Origin: an uncultured Mollicutes bacterium
Lineage (GTDB): Bacteria; Bacillota_I; Bacilli_A; RFN20; CAG-826
DNA: 21,777 nucleotides
Direction: 5' to 3'
NCBI GenBank assembly: GCA_937893635.1
Contig: CALBGF010000095.1
Location: forward strand, 1 to 21,777
The position numbers and the translations under genes are program-made. The notes beneath the pieces were generated by a model, which was given only the letters and a program-made list of their open reading frames with translations, made no database searches and had not been told where the DNA came from. Shown here piece by piece: positions 1-7,874 of the stretch. Position 1 is the first letter of the stretch; each line of letters starts with the position of its first letter.

Positions 1-764
1 TATTTATGCAACCAAAACCATTTTCAATGGGAGTACGTATTGAACATTTACAAAGTGAAGTTAATAAATCGCAATATGGGAAAGAATATAAGAATAAAAA
101 ATTACCAGTTGCGGATTATAAATTAGCGGTTCATCTCCCAAATGGTCGCACATTATATTCATTTTGCATGTGTCCAGGTGGTGTAGTAGTGGGATCTAAT
201 ACAATGACGGATTCTATTGTCACTAATGGAATGAGTTTTTTCAAAAGAGATTTAGAAAACGCTAATTCAGCTTTGTTAGTTAATGTTAATATTGAAGACT
301 ATTATAAATCTTCGCCACTTGATGGTATGTATTATCAAGAAAAATATGAAAAATTAGCGTTTAATAAAAATCATCCATATTTTGCTCCAATGCAAAAAGT
401 AGAAGATTTTTTACTTAATCAAGAAACCAAAAATATTGGACGAGTTAAACCATCTTATGAACCGGGTGTGTACTTTACAAATTTAAATAATTTATTACCT
501 GATTTTGTTAGCGAATCTTTAAAATTAGGTATTCCATTATTAGCGAAAAAATATCCATTTTTTAAAGATTATTCCGCAACTATGACAGGAATTGAAACTA
601 GATCATCTAGCCCAATTAAAATTCCTCGTAATGAAATAGGTGAAACAAATATTAATGGTGTATATCCATGTGGCGAAGGAGCGTCTTATGCTGGTGGAAT
701 TATGTCTGCCGCTATTGATGGATTGCGTATTGGCGAATTTATAAAAAATAAGTATAATAAATAA
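1..764 (+). CDS. FAD-dependent dehydrogenase, COG2509-type, C-terminal part (5' truncated by window edge)
   Basis: This is the C-terminal half of a flavoprotein of the uncharacterised NAD(FAD)-utilising dehydrogenase family (COG2509). The reading frame is open to the window edge with its first full codon at 3, and the ATG at 6 is internal to the family (context PFSMGVRIEH), so the true start lies outside. Family marks are GVRIEHLQ near the visible start, the segment FCMCPGGVVVGSN with its two cysteines, and the C-terminal TGIETRSSSPI and PCGEGASYAGGIMSAAIDGLRIGE, the latter being the FAD-contacting end typical of this fold. About 250 residues are visible, whereas family members usually run to roughly 450-530. 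The physiological substrate is not established. It may be cotranscribed with the next gene, 34 nt downstream. Stop is TAA. Confidence 0.85.
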   Translation, partial: FMQPKPFSMGVRIEHLQSEVNKSQYGKEYKNKKLPVADYKLAVHLPNGRTLYSFCMCPGGVVVGSNTMTDSIVTNGMSFFKRDLENANSALLVNVNIEDYYKSSPLDGMYYQEKYEKLAFNKNHPYFAPMQKVEDFLLNQETKNIGRVKPSYEPGVYFTNLNNLLPDFVSESLKLGIPLLAKKYPFFKDYSATMTGIETRSSSPIKIPRNEIGETNINGVYPCGEGASYAGGIMSAAIDGLRIGEFIKNKYNK

Positions 765-798
765 TTGTGTTAGAAAACTAAGAAAGGAGTGTTAAAAA

Positions 799-1719
799 TT
801 GCTATTTAAATATATTATCTATTTTATAAAAAATGCATGGTTTGTATTTTTATATAAAGCATTTCATAAGATTAAAAGTTGTGAAAGATTTTGTGGAAAA
901 AAGAATATAACTCTAGAATATAGTGATAACATCCTTTATGAGAAGATTATGTCTAATCAACCATTTATGGCTGTGCGTTATGGAGCGGTAGAATTATCTT
1001 GCATTAATAATGGGGAAAAAATTAATTTAAAATTGAAAAAATCTTTTAAAAATTCGGTTAAATATTCTATGAAAAATAATGCGGGATTTTTTCCTTGTGA
1101 AGATCGATATTTAAATCAATATAATGAACTAATGGATATGGTTATGAAAGATACGGATATATTAGGTATTTCTGGTATTCATATGGAAGATTATTTTTAT
1201 ACAAAACAATGCAAAAATGCTACAACTATTCAATATTTTGCTTTTGAACCAATTAATAAAAAATGGTTAAAAGCTTTAAATAATAAAAAAGTTTTAATTG
1301 TTACTCCTTTTAAAGATGATGCTTTAAAACAATTAGAAAATAAAAAATATTTAAATGATCTAAAAAATATTAATGCAACTTTTGTTGTGCTAGAAGCAAT
1401 ACAAAGTATTGGAAATAACAAAACTAGTTTTCATAATTGGTTTGATGCGTTAGAATATATGAAAGAGGAAATAAGCAAACTTGATTTTGATATTGCTCTT
1501 ATTGGTGCTGGCGCTTATGGTACCCCTCTATGCCAATTTGTTAAATCTCTAGGTAAGCAAGCCATACAAACAGGCGGAGCAACTCCATTATTATTTGGAA
1601 TTGTTGGAAATCGTTGGCTAAGTAGAGATTATGTAAAAAAACAAATTAATGAACATTGGATACGCCCGAGTGTAAAACCAAATGGCTATGAAAATGTTGA
1701 GAAAGGATGTTATTGGTAA
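799..1719 (+). CDS. GT-D-like glycosyltransferase domain protein (surface glycan locus)
   Basis: This is a 306-residue cytosolic protein with a hydrophobic N-terminal stretch (about residues 3-22). Its two conserved blocks resemble the GT-D-like fold found in polysaccharide and surface-protein glycosylation loci: FMAVRYGAVEL at about 56-66, and DIALIGAGAYGTPLCQFVKSLGKQA from D231, followed by GGATPLLFGIVGNRW. In classical GT-D enzymes the first block carries an Asp-x-Glu metal motif (RFGDGE). Here it is RYGAVE, so the Asp is replaced by Ala at 63 while Glu65 remains. The start is a TTG with a good SD (AAAGGAG, 783-789) about 9 nt upstream, and I see no better ATG. It ends one base before the next ATG, suggesting tight coupling with the polymerase-like gene. 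Glycosyl transfer is inferred from fold resemblance and context; donor and acceptor are unknown. Confidence 0.6.
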   Translation: MLFKYIIYFIKNAWFVFLYKAFHKIKSCERFCGKKNITLEYSDNILYEKIMSNQPFMAVRYGAVELSCINNGEKINLKLKKSFKNSVKYSMKNNAGFFPCEDRYLNQYNELMDMVMKDTDILGISGIHMEDYFYTKQCKNATTIQYFAFEPINKKWLKALNNKKVLIVTPFKDDALKQLENKKYLNDLKNINATFVVLEAIQSIGNNKTSFHNWFDALEYMKEEISKLDFDIALIGAGAYGTPLCQFVKSLGKQAIQTGGATPLLFGIVGNRWLSRDYVKKQINEHWIRPSVKPNGYENVEKGCYW

Positions 1720-1720
1720 C

Positions 1721-3043
1721 ATGGAAGAAAAAACAAGTAGTTTTGCAGTCTTTAAAGATTTGATACCTTTATTTGCGGTCGAGTTAGTAATATTAACTTT
1801 ACTTAATTTTGCTAATTTATCCACAATTTACCGTATTATGGCTATTGTATTAATGGCTATGGCCATTGTTCCAATTGTTAAATCACTACCAAAAGAAAAG
1901 AGTACTATTCCCTTATTAATGGAAGTTGGTTCTTTATTTCTTTATTTCTTGTTATCTTGTACTTTTGGTCAATTAGCGTACGGAGACTTCTTAATAATTG
2001 CTTCATTAGTATTAGGGGCATTAGGATTCTTCACATTAGGGTGCCATTATGGCTTATTTAAAGATAAAAGAACATCATTTAAAAATGTTTTATCCGCAAT
2101 TTACATCGGAATTGGTGCATTTAGTTTATTGAGTTTGATTGTTACTATTTATGGAATGGGAGTTCCATTTCACGCTATTCACTTTGCTAATCCTATTTAT
2201 GGCAGTCAATATGCTTTAATAGAACAAGCACGAATTATCATAGATGTATTTTCAGATTTAGATTTTGTATCTGCAGTTCCTAATCAATTCGGTGTAGCTT
2301 TTTTAGGTAATTTCGCTGTACTTGCTTCAACAGGTATTTATGTAACATTATTTACAAATCGAAAAGAAGACAAGTTTTTATGGTATGGATCGTTATTTGG
2401 CGGATTGTGCGGAGTTGCTACAATGCTATTAATTCCTATCATATTTGCATTAGTATTATTTATACTTGGATTAATCACTTGCTTACTTATTCGTTTTAAA
2501 AATAAGAAAACAAAATTATATTTTATTATATTTGGATCTATTACCTTATTAGCGTTAATTGGATATTTAGTATTTAGAATTGATTATCGTGTACATCGTA
2601 GTAATTACGCAAATATGAACTATATTCTTAAAGCGATTTTAACCCAACAAATAGGACTTACCAAATATGCTAGTAATACTAAATTCTTTTTGACAGAGGT
2701 AAAAGTATCTTTTGTGGGAACGCTAATTCCTAATGGATATTCTTATATAACATCAGGAAATTTATTAGTTGATGTATTATATCAAAGTGGAATATTGCCA
2801 TTTATAATGGTTATAGTTTTCTTTGGAACGGTAATTTATGAATTGATAAAATATATCAAAAATGATGATGAATTTAATATAAAAATTGGTGTTATTACTT
2901 TATCAATTTTCTTTGGTATTACATTACTTATTAATTATGTTGGTTTATTACTTGTAGAAAATTTTGTGTTTTTAGGAATGTTGCTATTATTTGGATATAT
3001 GGCTACATATAACATCAAACACAAAAAGATCCAAGTTCAATAA
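1721..3043 (+). CDS. Polytopic membrane protein, Wzy polymerase / O-antigen ligase-like
   Basis: This is a 440-residue integral membrane protein with roughly 11-12 hydrophobic helices from residue 12 to the C-terminus. Its best extracytoplasmic loop is at about residues 285-360, ending in an SGNLLVDVLYQSGILPF segment that resembles the region before the last helices of O-antigen polymerases and ligases. The frame is open upstream to 1682, but ATG 1721 is preferred. It starts just after the previous TAA (1717-1719) and has AAAGGAT (1702-1708) upstream. The slightly long spacing suggests reinitiation after the preceding gene. The expected role is polymerising or attaching lipid-linked oligosaccharides outside the membrane. 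Sequence conservation in this class is low, so the call rests mainly on topology, loop position and the neighbouring glycosyltransferase-like gene. A polysaccharide exporter is the main alternative. Confidence 0.6.
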   Translation: MEEKTSSFAVFKDLIPLFAVELVILTLLNFANLSTIYRIMAIVLMAMAIVPIVKSLPKEKSTIPLLMEVGSLFLYFLLSCTFGQLAYGDFLIIASLVLGALGFFTLGCHYGLFKDKRTSFKNVLSAIYIGIGAFSLLSLIVTIYGMGVPFHAIHFANPIYGSQYALIEQARIIIDVFSDLDFVSAVPNQFGVAFLGNFAVLASTGIYVTLFTNRKEDKFLWYGSLFGGLCGVATMLLIPIIFALVLFILGLITCLLIRFKNKKTKLYFIIFGSITLLALIGYLVFRIDYRVHRSNYANMNYILKAILTQQIGLTKYASNTKFFLTEVKVSFVGTLIPNGYSYITSGNLLVDVLYQSGILPFIMVIVFFGTVIYELIKYIKNDDEFNIKIGVITLSIFFGITLLINYVGLLLVENFVFLGMLLLFGYMATYNIKHKKIQVQ

Positions 3044-3063
3044 ATATTAGTCAAATTAATCGT

Positions 3064-3100
3064 AAAAAAATCACCAAATTTTGAGATTGGTGATTTTTTT
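3064..3100. terminator. Bidirectional intrinsic terminator
   Basis: TCACCAA (3071-3077) pairs with TTGGTGA (3087-3093), flanked by seven A on the left and seven T on the right, which extends the stem. The T-run serves the plus-strand polymerase-like gene ending at 3043. The A-run becomes a U-run for the minus-strand lipoprotein gene ending at 3115. Confidence 0.9.
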
Positions 3101-3114
3101 AATTCAAGAATCTT

Positions 3115-3906
3115 TTATCTTTTCCAAGTGGAATAAGGAAGTGACATATCGTACATTTTTACAAATGATTTGCGATTGTTATTTTCATCAATTATTTTAT
3201 TTTCTTCTTCCCATGAACCGATATATTCCATAAATAATCCACTGTTTTTTTGCTCTTCAGTTAATTCTAATCTTTCAAATTTAAATCCAATCATTTGAAT
3301 ATTATCTAGTCCTGTAGAATTATCTAAAACTTTTGTAACATCAATATAATATAAGTGTGTTCCTAGACTTGATATCTGAAGTGTGGTTACAAAACTAAAA
3401 TTATAAATATCAAATTCTCTTTTGGCCTTATTAGTGTTTTTATATAAAGTGGCAGTAGCTTTCATATATAAATTTTGTGTATTGTGTGACATATATAATG
3501 CAATACCTTTTACTTCATTGGCAGTCCTATTTTCAAAATCTACGACAATACCATTAGAAAGCAATCCTAATCTAGAATTTGCTCTTGCACCACTGCAAGA
3601 AATTTCACCATCAAATAATTTGTTGTAGTGAATATTATTTAGGCCAGATTCTTTTATTATGCCAGTATTGCTAGCAAATTCAAATTCGTTTTGCCCCTTC
3701 TTAATGCTATCAGGTAAGTTAGCATATTCATAAATTAAAGTATCATTAGAGGAACTAACATCATAATCAAAAGTTTCATTAACAGTATATTTATCAACAT
3801 AATTTTTTTCTGGGAATGCTACATTGCTATCCTTACACACATTAGCGTCTAATCCGCATCCACATAAAAGTAGTGGAACAAATAAAGCAAAGCATTTTTT
3901 CTTCAT
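3115..3906 (-). CDS. Putative surface lipoprotein, unknown function
   Basis: This is a 263-residue protein with a lipoprotein signal peptide: MKKK, a hydrophobic core, and lipobox L14-C15-G16-C17, with Cys17 the expected lipidated residue. The mature part has many alternating beta-type segments (for example IVVDFENRTANEVKGIALYM and THLYYIDVTKVLD), suggesting a beta-sandwich or jelly-roll carbohydrate-binding-like fold. I recognise no named family. The SD AGAGGTGAT sits a few bases before the ATG. It lies 10 nt downstream of the ATP-grasp gene on the same strand, so the two are probably cotranscribed from the promoter near 4835. By inference it is displayed on the outer face of the membrane, perhaps binding or modifying the glycan to which its partner contributes. 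Stop is TAA just inside the shared terminator. Confidence 0.75.
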   Translation of the reverse strand: MKKKCFALFVPLLLCGCGLDANVCKDSNVAFPEKNYVDKYTVNETFDYDVSSSNDTLIYEYANLPDSIKKGQNEFEFASNTGIIKESGLNNIHYNKLFDGEISCSGARANSRLGLLSNGIVVDFENRTANEVKGIALYMSHNTQNLYMKATATLYKNTNKAKREFDIYNFSFVTTLQISSLGTHLYYIDVTKVLDNSTGLDNIQMIGFKFERLELTEEQKNSGLFMEYIGSWEEENKIIDENNNRKSFVKMYDMSLPYSTWKR

Positions 3907-3916
3907 ACTATCACCT

Positions 3917-4813
3917 CTAATTAATTTTTAACCATTTAGATATTTCATAATCGGCCTTATCATCATCAAGTATTAATGTGCCTTTTGCAGGTGTAAATGT
4001 CATTTCTCCAAAATAGATAACGCCGTTTATATTATACAAGTCGACTCGAACAAAAGGAAATGGTTTTGCTAATAATTCTGCAGTTTCTATCATTTTGTCA
4101 TAGTTTGCGGGTTTTTCAAGTTCGTAATCGGTTTTTTTCCAGCCGTTAAATTGTGCGCCATCAAAAGGCGTCCAATCAATGTAGTAATTATTGTATCTAA
4201 TATCTACGCCACGTCCGGTAACAACATATAGATATTTAGCTACGCCGTTAAATACATGAATTTTATATTCAACAGGAAGACTATTCTCATCGCCAATATA
4301 TTTTTCGATGATTATTTGTGGCTTAATTTTAGCATAATGTAATTCAATAGTCTTTTTTCCATAATTTGTTTTTAACCATTTATCAAATTTTTTCTTCAAA
4401 AACTTTTTATCAATATTATTTTTATCTTTGACAATATAATTAAATCCAGAAGCGTGTGAGCATTTCATAACAAATTGTGAAGGCAACTTATCAAAATTAA
4501 TATCATCAAATTTATTGTAAACTCCTAAACAAGGAATGAGACATTTACTTAGTCCTAAAGAAGATACATAATCACGAACTTCAACACGAGATGCACATTT
4601 TCTTACTAAATCATTTTTTGGATATTCATATAAACGTAAATGTTGAAGCTTTTCGGTGTATCTTGTAGGATTTTTTAAGTTAAGTTTATGGTGAGTTATA
4701 TATTTGTATTGTAGTTTCACATATAATGTAGGAGATAAAAACTTGACTAATCCTCTAAATGGCAGAGCCATATACCTTAAAAATAAATTTTCTTTTAAAT
4801 TTTTGTTGCGCAT
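3917..4813 (-). CDS. TupA-like ATP-grasp family protein
   Basis: This 298-residue cytosolic protein matches the TupA-like ATP-grasp family known from teichuronopeptide and polysaccharide loci. Visible hallmarks, in order, are VEVRDYVSSLG..LIPCLGVYNKFDDINFDKLP, then QFVMKCSHASGFNYIVKDK (about residues 113-131, the ATP-binding Lys and Gly-rich loop), PQIIIEKYIGDE, VEYKIHVFNGVAKYL, and near the C-terminus FPFVRVDLYNINGVIYFGEMTFTPAKG with the Glu/Asp residues expected to coordinate magnesium. ATP-grasp enzymes activate a carboxylate and ligate it to an amine. The likely role is attaching an amino acid or similar group to a surface polymer; the exact substrate is unknown. The start has CGGTGAT about 6 nt upstream. 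It heads a two-gene unit with the lipoprotein gene. Confidence 0.85.
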   Translation of the reverse strand: MRNKNLKENLFLRYMALPFRGLVKFLSPTLYVKLQYKYITHHKLNLKNPTRYTEKLQHLRLYEYPKNDLVRKCASRVEVRDYVSSLGLSKCLIPCLGVYNKFDDINFDKLPSQFVMKCSHASGFNYIVKDKNNIDKKFLKKKFDKWLKTNYGKKTIELHYAKIKPQIIIEKYIGDENSLPVEYKIHVFNGVAKYLYVVTGRGVDIRYNNYYIDWTPFDGAQFNGWKKTDYELEKPANYDKMIETAELLAKPFPFVRVDLYNINGVIYFGEMTFTPAKGTLILDDDKADYEISKWLKIN

Positions 4814-4824
4814 TTATATCACCG

Positions 4825-4852
4825 TTGTTATTATATCAAATACCGATATAAT
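4825..4852. promoter_or_regulatory. Divergent promoter region with symmetric -10 boxes
   Basis: On the plus strand TTGTTA (4825-4830) and TATAAT (4847-4852) are 16 bp apart and would drive the small membrane gene at 4921. On the minus strand TATAAT (complement of 4830-4835) would drive the ATP-grasp gene, with a short leader that just contains its SD. The two -10 elements form an inverted repeat, ATTATATC (4830-4837) and GATATAAT (4845-4852), with a 7-bp centre. Polymerase binding on the two strands would be mutually exclusive, or one protein could control both. Confidence 0.55.
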
Positions 4853-4920
4853 GTGGTGATAAAAAATAGCGAACTGAAGAAAAAAGTGCTATCATACTAA
4901 TGTGAAAGACAGGTGATTAT

Positions 4921-5262
4921 ATGAAAAATGCTTTAAAGATAAAACATATTTTGGTTACAAGTATAATTTTATCCGCTCTTGTTATAGTTTTTTTCATTGT
5001 TAATCTCGTGCTAGAATTGAATGGCATAATTTTACCATACAAAGCAATTGCTGTTTTCACTTTGATTTTCGTTATTGCCATATTAATTGCGTGGGTGAGC
5101 GGCGATATAAGAGCTAATAAATATCGTAAGAGAAACAAACTATGGTCTGGACCTTTACCTAGTGAAGTTAAGCAATCAGTTTGGAATATTCGTACACCGT
5201 TTTTAATTATGGCTATAGCAACAATGATACTTGCTATAATTTACCCTTTGATAGTTAATTAA
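4921..5262 (+). CDS. Small integral membrane protein, unknown function
   Basis: This is a 113-residue protein with three predicted membrane helices (about residues 10-32, 38-60 and 93-111). A charged loop (RANKYRKRNKLWSGPLPSEVKQSVWNIRTP) lies between helices 2 and 3 and is probably cytoplasmic by the positive-inside rule. SD AGGTGA (4911-4916) is 4 nt before the ATG. I recognise no family. It is transcribed away from the ATP-grasp/lipoprotein pair and upstream of the peptide transporter operon. No clear terminator follows it, so read-through into the transporter operon is possible. Function cannot be given from sequence. Confidence 0.75.
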   Translation: MKNALKIKHILVTSIILSALVIVFFIVNLVLELNGIILPYKAIAVFTLIFVIAILIAWVSGDIRANKYRKRNKLWSGPLPSEVKQSVWNIRTPFLIMAIATMILAIIYPLIVN

Positions 5263-5280
5263 ATTATCAAAATGAAAGCC

Positions 5281-5329
5281 GTTTCTTGCACATATTATAT
5301 ATAATATGTCACTTAGAAATGCAAAAAAC
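5281..5329. repeat. Nested inverted repeats upstream of the peptide transporter promoter
   Basis: A perfect 20-bp palindrome occupies 5290-5309 (half-site ACATATTATA). It is framed by an outer imperfect inverted repeat, GTTTCTTGCA (5281-5290) against TGCAAAAAAC (5320-5329), 9 of 10 positions matching. No U-run follows on the plus strand, so a simple terminator for the preceding gene is unlikely. An upstream operator or a cruciform-prone element next to the promoter fits better. Confidence 0.6.
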
Positions 5330-5330
5330 A

Positions 5331-5359
5331 TTGACACACCGCTTAAGCGGTAGTATCAT
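5331..5359 (+). promoter_or_regulatory. Peptide transporter operon promoter with palindromic operator in the spacer
   Basis: A consensus -35 box TTGACA (5331-5336) and -10 box TATCAT (5354-5359) are separated by exactly 17 bp. The spacer contains the perfect 14-bp palindrome ACCGCTTAAGCGGT (5338-5351), a position where a bound dimer would block RNA polymerase. Partial echoes follow: TGTCAA (5362-5367) is the inverse of the -35 box, and ACTACC (5367-5372) is the inverse of GGTAGT (5349-5354), possibly a second half-site. The transcript would start near 5366, leaving a leader of about 48 nt before the SD AAGGAGG. No regulator gene is present in the window, and the site does not match an operator I know. 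Confidence 0.75.
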
Positions 5360-5413
5360 TATGTCAACTACCTAAGTTCAAGGTTTTTATTATAAATAAA
5401 AAGGAGGATTTTT

Positions 5414-7843
5414 ATGAACAAAAAATCAAAAATTTTATTCATGTTAGTAGCGGCTGGAACCGTTCTAGCAGGATGTAACAACAAAGTACAGTATGAAACG
5501 TTTGATATTGTTGATAATGCATACATCCCTAGCACATACAAAGGAAAAAGTATTTATCGTGCATATATCGCAACACCATTAAAATCGTTAAATACTCCAC
5601 TTACTATGTCAGCGGAAAATGCACAACATATTGCAAACTTCGTTGATGGCTTATTGGAGAATGACTCTTATGGTCGCTTAAGCAAGGCTTTAGCAGAAAA
5701 AGTATTTGTAAATGATGAAATGGATGAATACACATTCTATATCCGCGGTGGAGTTGAAAATCCAATCCCATGGATGACAAGTGAAGGCATTCAATATGTT
5801 GATCGTACAAATGGCCAACAAGTAGTAACAGGTGAAGACTTTATCACAGCTGCTAAATACGCTCTTGATGCTAATAACTTATCAGATTGCTATTATTTAC
5901 CTGCTATGTTTATTAAAGGCGGATATGAATATTGGGCATATACTTACTCTCTTTATTATAGAGATAATCTAGCTAGTTCAAATCCAATTCCAGGATTATC
6001 CGCGGCTTCATTAAAGACTAATGATGGCTTAGCTAAAGCAACTGTTTATTTTGCTAAACAATATGGTCACCTTGACTTAAATGTTACTGCTAATGACATT
6101 CCTGCAATTGCATCTTTCTCTCGTGTTGGTATTGAAGCTGGAAAAACTACTGATGCAAAGACAAACAAAGAATACTATTATGTTAAGTATACTCTTCAAC
6201 AACCTGCATCTTATTTCCCATCTGTATTAACTTACACACCATTCTTGCCTGTTAATCAAAGCTTTGTTACAAATGTTGCAAGAAATATTAGAAGTTATGG
6301 ACGTTCAAATAATAACTTCTTATACAATGGCGCTTTCTATTTAAGTGAATGGACAGAAAATAAACTAGTTTATAAACAAAACAACAACTATTGGGACAAG
6401 AAAAATGTACATGTAAATCAAATTCAATATACAGTTCTTCCAGAAAATACTAATGATGACTTCATTCGTAAAGAATTTGAAAAAGATAATATTGATGCAT
6501 TCGGTGTTTCTCAAACTGACCAAGATGGTTGGAAACAATATGTTACTGGTAAAGATAACTCAGGATCTATTGAAAATCCAGTAGATGAACGTGTTTATTC
6601 ACGTGAAATTGATGCAATTAATTCAACATTCTATACTCAATTAAACGTTAATAGAGAAGAATTTGCTTCAAGTAGTAAAAACTCAATGCTTACACCAGCA
6701 GAAAATAATAACGCAAACGCAGCAATGAAAATTAATGCTGTTCGTGATTTATTACTTAATGGTGTAGACTTACAACTTTATAACAAACGTTATGGATTAA
6801 CTGGTGACTTACGTGATCAATATCAAATGTGGACTCTTGTACCAAAAGGATTCGTTCAAGACTCTTATGGTAAAGACTACATTGACTATGTATACGAAGA
6901 ATATGCTGCTAATAAAAACGTAACAAAAGAAGCTGCTGCTGAATTGTTAAAACAAGGACAACTTCCAGCAGGATATGCTGATACTCAAAAATCAAATGCT
7001 AAGGCGTTAGCAGAAAAAGCGTTAGCGGCTATTGATGCAGTTAATAATGCTGGCGGTGTTACATACACAATTGGTGGAAGAACAAAATCAAATGTTAAAA
7101 TTACTTATCCAGTTAAATTTGAATATTTAGGTCTTGCTTATGATGCAAAACAAAGAGCATGGGACGCTGATTGGATTGAAGATTTCAACGATACAGTTAA
7201 TGCTTGTACAACTAATAGAAACAAGGTTTCAGATTCTATGCCATATTGTACTGGCGGAACATATCCAAAGATTGAAGTTGTACAAAATACTAATGTAACT
7301 GCTCAATCTTATACAACATGGAGTTCTAATGGTAACTATCATATGATTGTTGTTGGTTGGGGCGCTGACTATGCTGATCCATTAACATACTTAAATACTA
7401 ATGTTACTGGTGGAGATATGTCTAAATATTCTGGTACTCAAAGTGCTGTCCCAGATTACATTGTTAATGAAGACGGAACTGTTGAATACAAAGAAAACAT
7501 GCTATCTACATATGACACATATGTTGATGATGGCGCTGCTCAAACAACAGATAGTGTTCAAAGATTTAGTTTATTTGCTAAAGCTGAATATGAATTATTA
7601 TGGAATGTACATTTAATTTCTCCAGCTTACATGCAAGGACAAGGCTGGTCAGTAACAGTTTCTAAATTAGCAGGTTATGAAACTCCATCTGCTGCTTATG
7701 GATTAAGTTCATATAAGTTAAAAGGAATTTATTCTTTAACAACTGTTATGGGCGGAGCAGAACGTAAAGCTGCTAAAGCATTATTCGAAACAAATAAGAA
7801 AGCTGCTTTAGCTGATGATAGTGATTACACAATTTTTGATTAA
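5414..7843 (+). CDS. Oligopeptide ABC transporter substrate-binding lipoprotein (SBP family 5, Ami/Opp type)
   Basis: This extracellular solute-binding protein delivers peptides to the downstream permease. It has a lipoprotein signal with lipobox L18-A19-G20-C21. Family-5 features are the N-terminal ANFVDGLLENDSYGRLSKALAEK, the NNNYWDKKNVHVNQIQYT segment near residue 330, and WGADYADPLTYL from W649 near the C-terminal hinge. At 809 residues it is clearly longer than the usual 520-660. Extra length includes Asn- and Ala-rich stretches and the segment around residues 490-560 (KNVTKEAAAELLKQGQLP and following). The start is secured by AAGGAGGAT 5-6 nt before the ATG. The overall style resembles streptococcal AmiA-type receptors. 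Peptide specificity cannot be read from sequence; uptake of nutrient or signalling peptides are both possible. Confidence 0.92.
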   Translation: MNKKSKILFMLVAAGTVLAGCNNKVQYETFDIVDNAYIPSTYKGKSIYRAYIATPLKSLNTPLTMSAENAQHIANFVDGLLENDSYGRLSKALAEKVFVNDEMDEYTFYIRGGVENPIPWMTSEGIQYVDRTNGQQVVTGEDFITAAKYALDANNLSDCYYLPAMFIKGGYEYWAYTYSLYYRDNLASSNPIPGLSAASLKTNDGLAKATVYFAKQYGHLDLNVTANDIPAIASFSRVGIEAGKTTDAKTNKEYYYVKYTLQQPASYFPSVLTYTPFLPVNQSFVTNVARNIRSYGRSNNNFLYNGAFYLSEWTENKLVYKQNNNYWDKKNVHVNQIQYTVLPENTNDDFIRKEFEKDNIDAFGVSQTDQDGWKQYVTGKDNSGSIENPVDERVYSREIDAINSTFYTQLNVNREEFASSSKNSMLTPAENNNANAAMKINAVRDLLLNGVDLQLYNKRYGLTGDLRDQYQMWTLVPKGFVQDSYGKDYIDYVYEEYAANKNVTKEAAAELLKQGQLPAGYADTQKSNAKALAEKALAAIDAVNNAGGVTYTIGGRTKSNVKITYPVKFEYLGLAYDAKQRAWDADWIEDFNDTVNACTTNRNKVSDSMPYCTGGTYPKIEVVQNTNVTAQSYTTWSSNGNYHMIVVGWGADYADPLTYLNTNVTGGDMSKYSGTQSAVPDYIVNEDGTVEYKENMLSTYDTYVDDGAAQTTDSVQRFSLFAKAEYELLWNVHLISPAYMQGQGWSVTVSKLAGYETPSAAYGLSSYKLKGIYSLTTVMGGAERKAAKALFETNKKAALADDSDYTIFD

Positions 7844-7874
7844 TTGTTAATTCATTAAACAAAATATTTTTAAT

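Noticed and set aside
1682..1720. Upstream ATG start for the polymerase-like gene at 1682
   Set aside because: It would overlap the previous gene by 38 nt with no SD. The ATG at 1721 follows the previous stop and has an AAAGGAT upstream.
5290..5309. The 20-bp palindrome as a terminator for the small membrane protein
   Set aside because: The stem is almost entirely A/T and is followed by CACTTAG, not a T-run, so intrinsic termination is unlikely.
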